Assembly (NCBI RefSeq): GCF_050459865.1
Contig: NZ_JBCMNM010000021.1
Location: 1-64,000 of the forward strand
Origin: Rummeliibacillus pycnus_B
GTDB taxonomy: Bacteria > Bacillota > Bacilli > Bacillales_A > Planococcaceae
Direction of reading: 5' to 3'
Length of the DNA: 64,000 nt
Both the position numbers and the translations under genes were made by a program. The notes under the pieces were generated by a model. The model had not been told where the DNA came from. It did not search any database and saw only the letters and a list, made by a program, of their open reading frames with translations. Positions 1 through 7,616 of the stretch are shown piece by piece; the first letter of the stretch is position 1, and every line of letters starts with the position of its first letter.

Positions 1-133
1 CTGTCTCGCTTTCCCGCAGGTAAACATTGCTCCTGCATCGCTTCGCTAGCTTCGTCGCAGAAAATTCTTCTTGCTCTTGCAGATCAAAAAGAATTTTCGC
101 TAACTCCACATCAACAAAGATAGCTATACAAGA
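1..133 (-). repeat. Dispersed intergenic repeat, copy A (cut by window edge)
   Basis: Read on the minus strand, this stretch matches the plus-strand sequence starting near 46646. Both contain a TATAGCTATCTTTGTTGATG block, then a GCGATGCAGGAGCAAT block, then ACCTGCGGGAAAGCGAGACAG. Copy A carries about 55 extra bases between the first two blocks, which can fold as AAAATTCTT / AAGAATTTT. No coding potential is seen. It continues past position 1. Confidence 0.75.
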
Positions 134-230
134 TTTTTATTATAAATTTTTATCTATTTTTACTTTATCAGTACCCTAAACGTAGTAACAGGAGATTGAA
201 GCCAAGCCCGTGGAAAGTACCATCTGTAGT

Positions 231-450
231 GGAACATCCAAATCTGAATAGTTAAAAGTTAATGTGTTGAAATGTTCATATTTAAAAACTGAAAATAGAT
301 TTATGAGATTGATTCGTTTAGATATTCCAAGATTGATGTGGTAACTGATGAAAAGTTCCCAATTGAGCGGAACATCCAAATCTGATTATTGAAAAGTTAA
401 TCTGTTGAAACATACGAATTTATAAACCGAAAATGGTTTAATGAAATTAA
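231..450. repeat. Imperfect direct-repeat pair
   Basis: Two copies of an approximately 82 bp AT-rich sequence start at 231 and 369 with GGAACATCCAAATCTGA. They continue in parallel through AAAAGTTAAT, TGTTGAAA, AAAACTGAAAAT or AAACCGAAAATG, and a run resembling GAAATTAATT. The stretch between them has no convincing gene. A 67-codon minus-strand frame at 176-379 lacks a ribosome binding site and recognisable similarity, so no gene is called. Confidence 0.6.
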
Positions 451-466
451 TTTATGTAACTTAGAC

Positions 467-506
467 AAAGGAGTAGATATAAAACGAATCAATTATCTAC
501 TCCTTT
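467..506 (-). terminator. Terminator hairpin downstream of tctA
   Basis: A perfect 13 bp inverted repeat (AAAGGAGTAGATA, 467-479, against 494-506) lies 40 bases past the tctA stop codon. The T tract is short on either strand, so efficiency is uncertain. Confidence 0.7.
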
Positions 507-545
507 ATTCATGCATGATTTGATTAAAAGCATAATTTTCACTGC

Positions 546-2072
546 TTATTCTTCTTCATTTATAACAACATTTTTTCCTTTCATTTTCATAAGTAAAGGA
601 ATTAATATCCATGCAGCTGCAGCAATTAAAAAAACAAGTGACAATGGTTTTGAAATAAAAATACTAAAATCACCATTTGAAATAGTAAGGGCACGACGCA
701 TATTATTTTCAATCATCGGTCCCAATACAAGTGCTAGAACAAGCGGTGCAACAGGAAAATCATTTTTAACAAGAAAATAACCAAAAATACCGAAAGCGAG
801 AAGTAAATAGAGATCGAATGTTGTATATTGCACTGCATAAACACCAAAGAAGGAGATTGCCACAATGATTGGAAGTAAATATTTTTTTGGGGTTTGAATC
901 ACCTTAGCAAACACCCTTACTAGTGGCATGTTTAATATTAATAGCATTAAGTTTCCTATGAACATACTAGCTATTAAGCCCCAAGCAACCTGAGGATGTT
1001 CATCAAATAATAATGGACCTGGCTGAATATTGTACATGATTAAAGCGCCCATTAAAATAGCTGTCGTACCTGATCCAGGGATACCTAGAGTTAGTAGTGG
1101 AATCATTGCTCCTCCAGAGGCTGCATTATTGGCAGATTCAGGGCCAGCAACTCCAGCAATGTTGCCTTTACCAAAAGAATCAGGATTCTTGCTGAATTTC
1201 TTTTCGGTAATATATGAGAAGAAGGATGCTAGCGTTGCACCAGCACCTGGTAATACGCCAATAAAAAAGCCAAGTAATGAACCTCTAGCAATAGGTGCAG
1301 CACTATCTTTCAAATCCTGCTTTGTTGGTAAAATTCGATTGATTTTAGCAATAGCTCCATCTTCCCCGTCACGTTCAATAATCGTCTTAAAAACTTCTCC
1401 AAGAGCAAATAAACCAACAGCAATTGTTAAAAATTCAAATCCAGAATATAAAATGGGTAAGTCAAAAGTGAAGCGGGCAATGCCTGAAACTGCATCAATG
1501 CCTACTGTACCAAGCATAAGGCCAATTACTGTCATAATTAATGCCTTTGTAATCGACTTACCGGCTAATCCACTTACAGCAGCTAAACCAAGTAACATCA
1601 GAGAAAAATACTCTGCAGGACCGAATTTTAGGGCAACGTTGGATAAAGGTTCAGCTAATAAAATAAGCCCAATTAATGAAACAATTCCAGCACAGAAAGA
1701 ACCAATAGCAGCGATGGCTAAAGCGGCGCCAGCTCTACCTTGTTTGGCCATTTGATAGCCATCAAGTGTTGTTACAACAGAAGATGATTCACCTGGTGTA
1801 TTAAGTAAAATAGATGTTGTAGAACCACCATACATAGCACCATAATATACGCCAGCTAATAATATAATGGAGCTTGCAGCAGCATCTGTAGTTGGCATAC
1901 CAGATGTAATGCTAGCTGTCACAGGTATCAATAATGCGACACCACTCATGGGTCCAATACCAGGTAAAACGCCTACAGCAGTTCCTATAACTACCCCTAT
2001 AAAGGCAAATAATAAATTATGCCATTGAAATGCAATACTAAATCCGTCTAATAAAAATTGTAAAGTGTTCAT
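546..2072 (-). CDS. tctA: Tripartite tricarboxylate transporter, large permease TctA
   Basis: This 508-residue polytopic membrane protein is the large permease subunit of a TTT-family secondary transporter. It works with TctB and the binding protein TctC to import citrate or related carboxylates. The sequence shows the family's glycine-rich hydrophobic pattern: GVLPGIGPMSG near residue 35, a GAMYGGSTTSILLNTPGE block near 80-95, and the matching second-half GVLPGAGAT and LGIPGSGTTA segments. Length is typical of the family. It is the last gene of a minus-strand tctC-tctB-tctA operon, 17 bases after tctB, with GGAAAGGAGC just upstream of its ATG. Substrate specificity cannot be read from sequence. 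The adjacent citrate-type two-component system suggests a di- or tricarboxylate. Confidence 0.93.
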   Translation of the reverse strand: MNTLQFLLDGFSIAFQWHNLLFAFIGVVIGTAVGVLPGIGPMSGVALLIPVTASITSGMPTTDAAASSIILLAGVYYGAMYGGSTTSILLNTPGESSSVVTTLDGYQMAKQGRAGAALAIAAIGSFCAGIVSLIGLILLAEPLSNVALKFGPAEYFSLMLLGLAAVSGLAGKSITKALIMTVIGLMLGTVGIDAVSGIARFTFDLPILYSGFEFLTIAVGLFALGEVFKTIIERDGEDGAIAKINRILPTKQDLKDSAAPIARGSLLGFFIGVLPGAGATLASFFSYITEKKFSKNPDSFGKGNIAGVAGPESANNAASGGAMIPLLTLGIPGSGTTAILMGALIMYNIQPGPLLFDEHPQVAWGLIASMFIGNLMLLILNMPLVRVFAKVIQTPKKYLLPIIVAISFFGVYAVQYTTFDLYLLLAFGIFGYFLVKNDFPVAPLVLALVLGPMIENNMRRALTISNGDFSIFISKPLSLVFLIAAAAWILIPLLMKMKGKNVVINEEE

Positions 2073-2089
2073 CGTTTTGCTCCTTTCCT

Positions 2090-2557
2090 TTAAAATGTTG
2101 GAAAACCAGGTAAAGAACCACCTAGTAAATTCGAGAAGAAGAAATATACGCCTACAGAGAATAAGGTTGAAATAAGGACTGAATAAACAATCTTCCCGCG
2201 CTCCATCGTTTGAAATGTAACAAGAAGAAATAAGAATGTGGAAAGAATATAACCAAGTTTTTCAAGTAAAAAGGCATATAAAGCAGCGCTAATAAAAATA
2301 ATCAAAAACTTTTTAATCTCTAACTTTGTAGATTCTTTATCTGAATCGTTCTTATATGTCTTTACAACAAAAGTTTCATAGATAAGTCGCATACTAAGTA
2401 AAATCAATATAATGCCTAATCCGATTGGAAAAGTCTTTGGACCAACTGTAGAACCATAAGCGCTATTAGAAATGCGGAAACTTTCTACAAAGAATAAAAT
2501 CCCAATAACCAAGAAAATAATACCAGCATATCGATCGAATGTTTTATTCAAAATCAT
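2090..2557 (-). CDS. tctB: Tripartite tricarboxylate transporter, small permease TctB
   Basis: This small membrane subunit (about 155 residues, four predicted helices) begins near the sequence NKTFDRYAGIIFLV. It matches the TctB family in length, hydrophobic pattern and position between tctC and tctA. An upstream in-frame ATG at 2605 would run through an intergenic hairpin and has no ribosome binding site. The GGAGG at 2561-2565 (plus CCTCC) lies only 3 bases before the ATG at 2557 but 9 bases before an in-frame TTG at 2551. Translation may therefore really start at the TTG. TctB forms the membrane complex with TctA. Its sequence is weakly conserved, so the call rests partly on context. Confidence 0.85.
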   Translation of the reverse strand: MILNKTFDRYAGIIFLVIGILFFVESFRISNSAYGSTVGPKTFPIGLGIILILLSMRLIYETFVVKTYKNDSDKESTKLEIKKFLIIFISAALYAFLLEKLGYILSTFLFLLVTFQTMERGKIVYSVLISTLFSVGVYFFFSNLLGGSLPGFPTF

Positions 2558-2572
2558 GCACCTCCGATTAAG

Positions 2573-2599
2573 AAGAGACGACTGAAATAGTCGTCTCTT
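2573..2599 (-). promoter_or_regulatory. Intercistronic hairpin between tctC and tctB
   Basis: A perfect 11 bp stem (AAGAGACGACT, 2573-2583, with 2589-2599) and a 5-base loop follow the tctC stop codon. There is no T tract after it. It is better explained as an mRNA-stabilising or partially terminating element that keeps the binding-protein transcript more abundant than the permease message. Confidence 0.65.
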
Positions 2600-2604
2600 G
2601 TACA

Positions 2605-3624
2605 TTATTTTTGCATTTTTAAAGCAGTCAATAATTCTACAATAACTTTATCTTGTTCCTCTAAGTAAGTGGTGAAATCATCAGCATTACGATATTCACT
2701 TTCCCAACCATTTTTTTCTAACTCAGCTTTCCATTCCTCTGTTTCAACCATAACTTTTAATTTTTCTGACCAATAATTGAAAGCAGCATCAGACATATCT
2801 TTTGGTCCAAAAATGCCACGCCAAATTGTAAATTCAGCATCTACACCACTTTCTTTAAAGGTTGGTACATTTGCTAATTCACCTTTTAAACGTTCAGATG
2901 AACTAACTGCTAATACACGGACATTGCCAGATTTAACATAGGTAGCAATAGTTGAAGCATCAGTTGCAATAACATCGGCATTATTACCAAGTAATGCAGC
3001 AATGGCTTCACCACCACCATCATATGAAACATACTTCACAGAAGCAGGATCAATACCAAATTTGAATGCAGGTAAAACTCCAACCAAGTGGTCCATAGAC
3101 CCTGGTGCGGAACCGCCTGCCAGAGTAATAGATTTTGGATCTTTTTTAATAGCATTTAGTAGATCCTCTAAAGTTTTATATGGTGAATCTTTTTTAACAA
3201 CGATAGCACCATAATCTCGCGTTAATTGAGCTAGAGGTCGAGTATCCTTGTAGCCATATGGGCTATTTCCTTCTGCTTTATCATGATTGATTAAAATTGG
3301 TGGAGATTTGACCATTAACATGTAATCGTTTTTAACTTCTTTTGTTGCGAATTGGGCCATAAATACAGCACCACCACCGCCTGGTTTATTTTCTACTTGA
3401 ATCGGTTTTTCAATTAATTTTGTATCATTCATCGTTTTTGCAATGGAACGTGCAGTTAAATCCCAACCACCTCCAGCTCCTGATGGTGCTACAATAGAGA
3501 TATTGCTTTTTGGATAATCAGATTTTGTAGCAGATGAACCACTGTTTGAATTACTAGATGAACAACCAGCCATTCCAATTGCAAATGCTCCCATCAAAGT
3601 AATTGATAAAAGTTTTTTAAACAA
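2605..3624 (-). CDS. tctC: Tripartite tricarboxylate transporter substrate-binding lipoprotein TctC
   Basis: This 339-residue extracytoplasmic solute receptor of the TctC/Bug family delivers the carboxylate to TctAB. The N-terminus is a lipoprotein signal: basic MFKK, a hydrophobic stretch, then the lipobox GMAGC with the lipidated Cys at residue 21, followed by a Ser/Asn-rich linker. The mature part has the family pattern NISIVAPSGAGGGWD near 42-56 and VENKPGGGGAVF near 77-88. The start is a TTG preceded by a strong AGGGGGG with 8-9 bases spacing. It is first in the tctCBA operon, separated from tctB by a hairpin. The ligand is unknown, and citrate is an inference from the neighbouring sensor. 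Confidence 0.93.
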   Translation of the reverse strand: MFKKLLSITLMGAFAIGMAGCSSSNSNSGSSATKSDYPKSNISIVAPSGAGGGWDLTARSIAKTMNDTKLIEKPIQVENKPGGGGAVFMAQFATKEVKNDYMLMVKSPPILINHDKAEGNSPYGYKDTRPLAQLTRDYGAIVVKKDSPYKTLEDLLNAIKKDPKSITLAGGSAPGSMDHLVGVLPAFKFGIDPASVKYVSYDGGGEAIAALLGNNADVIATDASTIATYVKSGNVRVLAVSSSERLKGELANVPTFKESGVDAEFTIWRGIFGPKDMSDAAFNYWSEKLKVMVETEEWKAELEKNGWESEYRNADDFTTYLEEQDKVIVELLTALKMQK

Positions 3625-3645
3625 TTAAATACCCCCCTATGAAAT

Positions 3646-3682
3646 AAAAAAAGATGATAGCGTTTTCATAACGCGTATCATC
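3646..3682 (-). terminator. Hairpin terminator or attenuator between the response regulator gene and tctC
   Basis: Read on the minus strand, GATGATA plus an AACGC stem with a single bulged base pairs across 3653-3682 and is followed by seven T residues. It ends the kinase-regulator transcript. It also sits only about 22 bases before the tctC start codon, leaving no room for a promoter after it. Transcription of tctC must therefore pass through it. Confidence 0.8.
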
Positions 3683-3763
3683 AATTTATCAGATAATTTA
3701 AACGATTTGGTGTTTTGGTGATAAGCTAGATAAGTAGCATAAAGATGATTTTGTCCATAAAAT

Positions 3764-4459
3764 TTATGAACGTTTAAAGAAGTATCTTCTTTCTGGACGA
3801 CCAACTGTTCCGTAGATTAATTCTGTAAAACCAAGGTCAACAGTAATAAAAAACTCTAAATATCTCCGTGCTGTTGAACGGCTAACCCCAATTTCTTTTG
3901 ATAATGTTTCTGCAGTCACTCCATCTTCAACTGATTCTAAATATTCCAATACTTTTCTTTTAGTAATTGAATCAATTCCTTTTGGAAGAGCCAAATCTTC
4001 CATCATCTTATTTGGAGTAGAAGTGCGATTCCATATAGTATGAATTGTATCCTCATTCATAGTGCCTTCCGTCATTAATAATTGATATTTTGCCCTGTAG
4101 GATTCTAAGCTTTCTTTGAACCTTTTAAATGTTACAGGTTTCAATATGTAGTCAACAACACCTGTTTTATAAGCTTTTTTTACAATTTGGCTTTCGGAAG
4201 CAGCAGTGATAAAAATAATATCAATATCTTGTTTTTGGCTTTGTATCATTTCTAAAAGATTGGTTCCTAAAGTATCTGGTAAATAAACATCGAGTAGTAT
4301 TAAATTTGGAGAAAATGCAGAAAGCCAATCAGAGGCCTCTTCACCAGTAGATGCACAACCAATTACTGTAAAACCTGATATTTTCTCGATAAACCGCTGA
4401 TGTATTTTAGCAATGCGTGGATCATCTTCAATAATTAAAACTTCAATATTCTCATTCAT
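3764..4459 (-). CDS. Response regulator of the CitT/DcuR (CitB-type) family
   Basis: This 231-residue two-component regulator has an N-terminal receiver domain. The acidic pocket is EDD at residues 11-13, the probable phospho-acceptor is Asp57 in LLDVYLPD, and the conserved Thr85 and Lys107 (ILKP) follow. The C-terminal third (about 165-231) is a helix-turn-helix region typical of CitT, DctR and DcuR regulators, containing TAETLSKEIGVSRSTARRYL. Its start overlaps the sensor kinase gene by 8 bases, so the two are translationally coupled. Its likely target is the tctCBA operon immediately downstream. The exact orthologue (citT, dctR, tctD-like) cannot be decided from sequence alone. Confidence 0.92.
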   Translation of the reverse strand: MNENIEVLIIEDDPRIAKIHQRFIEKISGFTVIGCASTGEEASDWLSAFSPNLILLDVYLPDTLGTNLLEMIQSQKQDIDIIFITAASESQIVKKAYKTGVVDYILKPVTFKRFKESLESYRAKYQLLMTEGTMNEDTIHTIWNRTSTPNKMMEDLALPKGIDSITKRKVLEYLESVEDGVTAETLSKEIGVSRSTARRYLEFFITVDLGFTELIYGTVGRPERRYFFKRS

Positions 4460-6062
4460 GCGAAATGCCCCCTAGAGGTACTGATGTAATAAATAGTGCT
4501 CCATTTAAATCTCCTTTTTCTAAATAAACGGAACCATTTAACTCCATTAATATTTCAGACACTTTTGTAAGTCCATACCCACGATTTTCTTTAGCTTTAG
4601 TTGAAATTCTTTGTTTAAATAATGAGTTAAGAATATTTTCGGGAATTCCATCACCACTATCTTCTACTTCCATTACGATTTCTGTTCCATTTTCGAAGAT
4701 TAAAAAGCGTACAATTCGTTCTTTTTCAGGTAACCGTTCAACAGCTTCAAAGGCATTTGTTATTAAATTTCCAATAATCGATACGAAATGATATTTATCT
4801 AGATGTTTAGGAAGCTTTGACAAATTGCTATCTTCATCCAAGATAAAACGTATTTTTAATTCTTTAGCACGATTATAGAAACCAATAATAATACCGCAGA
4901 TGTATGGATCATTTAGTTTTGTTGTAATAATTTTGATTAGTGATTGATGTTCTTCCGTTTCCTCATGAATTAGCTCTAATGCTTCATCATAAGAATGTAG
5001 TTGAATTAATCCAGAAATAGTATATAAGAAATTTTTATATTCATGTGTTTGTGAACGTAATGCTTCAGTATATTGCTTAACTTGTGAAAGTTCTATAGCT
5101 AACTGATCAATTTCGGATTGCAAGCGAAAGCTTGATACCGCTCCGACAATCTTGTCTCCTATTCGTATTGGAATTCTATTAACGATTGTTTGTTTTCCTA
5201 GAATATGCATCGGTCGATCTAGTTGTTTATCTCCAGTAACAAGTATATCTAGTAGTTGTGAATTCGGGATGATTTCATTGATTGAACGACCAATAAGTGA
5301 AGTTTCTGCAGATATCGAGAGGGTATCACTCGCAGCTGAATTAATCATTGTGATTTTACCTTCTGCGTCTACCATGATAATTCCTTCGCGTACTGATTCT
5401 ATTAAAGTATTTCTTTGGGTTAGTAAATTCGCTATCTCAGCAGGCTCTAGATTAAACATCACTTTTTTGATGTTTTTAGAGAGAATGTTTGATCCAACAA
5501 TGCCAATAAGAATGGCAATAATGACTATATATGCGATATTATCCACATACTCTAGGAAAACGCTATAAATATTTTTCTTTAAAAAGCCTACAGAGATAAT
5601 TCCAATTATATTACCTTCTTTATCAAGAACAGGAGCTTTTCCTCTAATGGCTTCACCGAGTGTACCTTCTGCTTCAGAAATGTAAGATTCCCCATTTACT
5701 AAAGCTCTCTCATTATCATCTCCGACCATTTTATGCCCAATTCGATCTTTTACAGGGTGAGCGTAACGGATACCACTTTTGTTGCCGATTACTACGTATT
5801 CAGCATTCGTTTCCATTCGAATCTTTTCCGCGATGGGTTGCAGTATCTTAGTGGGATTAGAGGAATGAAAAGCTTCAATAACATCTGAGCGATTTGCAGT
5901 TGTTTTTGCAATACTAAGAGCTTGGGAGCCAATTTGTGTTTCTATTGCTTTTGATATGGTAAAGTAAAATAAAATTCCAATAACAGTAGCTAAGAATGTG
6001 ACAAATAGTGCACCAAAAAGGAAAATCTTTCGCTGTAGATTCATAGTACTCAAAATCATCAC
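4452..6062 (-). CDS. Sensor histidine kinase of the CitA/DcuS family
   Basis: This 536-residue membrane sensor has a transmembrane helix at about 12-34. An extracellular PAS-like (sCache) domain follows to about 175 and carries the citrate/C4-dicarboxylate family motif RYAHP at 99-103. A second transmembrane helix lies at about 177-195, then a cytoplasmic PAS domain at about 215-310. The phospho-accepting His340 is in the short H box HEYKNFLYTISG. ATPase motifs include an N box NLITNAFEA near 432 and glycine boxes DSGDGIPE and GYGLTKV. It is expected to sense an external carboxylate and phosphorylate the overlapping response regulator, controlling the tct transporter. The AAGG 10 bases upstream supports the first ATG, although an ATG at residue 7 is possible. 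Confidence 0.93.
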   Translation of the reverse strand: MMILSTMNLQRKIFLFGALFVTFLATVIGILFYFTISKAIETQIGSQALSIAKTTANRSDVIEAFHSSNPTKILQPIAEKIRMETNAEYVVIGNKSGIRYAHPVKDRIGHKMVGDDNERALVNGESYISEAEGTLGEAIRGKAPVLDKEGNIIGIISVGFLKKNIYSVFLEYVDNIAYIVIIAILIGIVGSNILSKNIKKVMFNLEPAEIANLLTQRNTLIESVREGIIMVDAEGKITMINSAASDTLSISAETSLIGRSINEIIPNSQLLDILVTGDKQLDRPMHILGKQTIVNRIPIRIGDKIVGAVSSFRLQSEIDQLAIELSQVKQYTEALRSQTHEYKNFLYTISGLIQLHSYDEALELIHEETEEHQSLIKIITTKLNDPYICGIIIGFYNRAKELKIRFILDEDSNLSKLPKHLDKYHFVSIIGNLITNAFEAVERLPEKERIVRFLIFENGTEIVMEVEDSGDGIPENILNSLFKQRISTKAKENRGYGLTKVSEILMELNGSVYLEKGDLNGALFITSVPLGGISHE

Positions 6063-6203
6063 TGCCTGACCTTAAAATATTGAAAAACATATTATCTAAA
6101 TATTTGGATTAATTATAATTATCTTACATTTTTTCTTGCTAAAAGAAAAGATAGGGTCACTTAGACTATGATAATTATATTTTAATACTAGGGAGAGAAA
6201 GAA

Positions 6204-6986
6204 ATGGAATTGGGATTAGAAGGAAAAGTTGCAGTTGTGACTGGAGCAAGTAAAGGCATTGGTCTTGCAACTGCAACTAAATTAGCATTGGAAGGTGCAG
6301 ATGTTGTTATTTGTGCAAGAACAGCGTCAGCACTTGATGAAGCGGCTAAAAGTATATTAGATGAAACAGATAAAGAAGTGCTAACTGTAGTAGCTGATGT
6401 TACAAATGAAGAAGATTGTCAAAAGGTTATTGCAAAAGCAGTAGAGAAATTTGGTAAGTTAAATATATTGGTTAATAACGCTGGTACTTCAGCAGCTCAT
6501 TCATTCTTAGATGTAGATTCTGATTATTGGAAAAGAGATGTAGATTTAAAACTATTTGGCTCAATCTATACATCTAAAGCAGCGCTACCTCATATGGAAC
6601 AAGCAGGTGGTGGTGCCATTGTCAATGTCACGGCAGTACTTGGAAAAACACCACCAGCATCATCACTCCCAACAACTGTTAGCCGCGCTGCAGGAATGGC
6701 TTTAACAAATGCAATGAGTAAAGATGTAGGGGCAATGAATGTACGCGTTAATACAGTCTGCATAGGATTAATTCGAAGTGCACAAATTGAACGAAAATGG
6801 CAAACTGATGCGCCTGAATTGACTTGGGAAGAATATTCAAGAAAAGTGGGCAAGTCAATTCCGCTTGGACGGATAGGAGATACAGAAGAAGCAGCTAATG
6901 TAATTACATTTTTAGTCTCTGACGCAGCTTCTTATGTAAGTGGTACTGCTATAAATATTGACGGAGGATCTGCTCCAGCTTTGTAA
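6204..6986 (+). CDS. SDR-fold protein with the usual catalytic residues replaced
   Basis: This 260-residue Rossmann-fold protein belongs to the short-chain dehydrogenase/reductase superfamily. The cofactor motif TGASKGIG is at 13-20 and the structural NNAG at 91-94. The C-terminal NIDGG and an LGRIGDTEEAA segment are typical of FabG-like members. The catalytic tetrad is not: the YxxxK position reads T157-V-S-R161, the active Ser region is NVTA at 141-144, and the Asn is Lys116. It is divergent from the sensor kinase and followed by a terminator, so it is a single-gene unit. GGGAGAG precedes the ATG. It may be a divergent reductase, a non-catalytic binding protein or a regulator. The substrate is unknown. 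Confidence 0.85.
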   Translation: MELGLEGKVAVVTGASKGIGLATATKLALEGADVVICARTASALDEAAKSILDETDKEVLTVVADVTNEEDCQKVIAKAVEKFGKLNILVNNAGTSAAHSFLDVDSDYWKRDVDLKLFGSIYTSKAALPHMEQAGGGAIVNVTAVLGKTPPASSLPTTVSRAAGMALTNAMSKDVGAMNVRVNTVCIGLIRSAQIERKWQTDAPELTWEEYSRKVGKSIPLGRIGDTEEAANVITFLVSDAASYVSGTAINIDGGSAPAL

Positions 6987-7104
6987 TAATAGAATTGATT
7001 TTGAGCTAATATCATTTATTGTGACGAATGTTGCTCAAATGGAGAAAATAGGAAAACTTCACATGAATATTACAAAAACTTAACAAAAATAAAAAATGAT
7101 AGGT

Positions 7105-7150
7105 GAAATCATCTGTAACTAAATTTACGTTACAGATGATTTTCTTTTTT
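7105..7150 (+). terminator. Terminator after the SDR gene
   Basis: A perfect 14 bp stem (AAATCATCTGTAAC, 7106-7119, with 7129-7142) is followed by TCTTTTTT. The remaining DNA up to the qox leader (about 7150-7350) is AT-rich with no visible gene. Confidence 0.9.
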
Positions 7151-7357
7151 CGGAAATATTGATTTTGTATAATTTAGGAAATAAAGTGATGAATTTCATT
7201 TACAACATTGTTTATTGTAGGATTTTTTTTAATACTATAGATTCATATTTAAAATGTGTCCACATTTTATACAAATTATGTCCACAAAACGTTCAAATAA
7301 CATTGAATTAATTATGATATTGGAGAACTTTTTATTTTTTTATTAAAAATATGGGCG

Positions 7358-7363
7358 TATAAT
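7358..7363 (+). promoter_or_regulatory. Probable -10 element of the qox promoter
   Basis: A perfect TATAAT lies downstream of a very AT-rich stretch. No good TTGACA is seen 16-18 bases upstream, so an activator or UP element may compensate. If used, transcription begins near 7370 and gives a leader of about 245 bases before qoxA. Confidence 0.5.
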
Positions 7364-7369
7364 GTCAAA

Positions 7370-7616
7370 TGAATCTAGCGAGAGATTGAAAGTCCTCAGA
7401 AGGAAAAGGTGCGAAAACTTGGGTGCCTACTTTTCACTATATAGAGTGTAAGAATAGTTAACTATCGTCCGTTCATATGACAGGAGCTATTAAACCATTG
7501 AGTGAATTTCATATGCTTACACATCTATAACTGTAGCTAATCTTCAACCAGAAAGCTAATTCAATAGATTTTAGAAAGACAATTGTTTTAATTGTTTTTT
7601 GAGAAGGGAGTACATT
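7370..7616 (+). ncRNA. Long, probably structured 5' leader of qoxABCD
   Basis: No open frame is convincing here. The RNA can form a 13 bp stem with one bulged A (7440-7452 with 7516-7529). A second 7 bp stem (7474-7480 with 7509-7515) stacks directly against its 3' arm. A smaller GAAAAG/CTTTTC hairpin lies upstream (7403-7408 with 7430-7435). I could not match it to a known riboswitch class from its sequence. A regulatory leader is an inference. Confidence 0.4.

Noticed and set aside
1030..1755. 241-codon open frame opposite tctA
   Set aside because: It is antisense to a well-supported transporter gene, with low-complexity composition and no ribosome binding site.
7370..7616. qox leader as a cobalamin, glycine, TPP or c-di-GMP riboswitch
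   Set aside because: Short matches (for example GAAAGTCC, AAACCATTG) occur, but the conserved core strings of these classes are absent.
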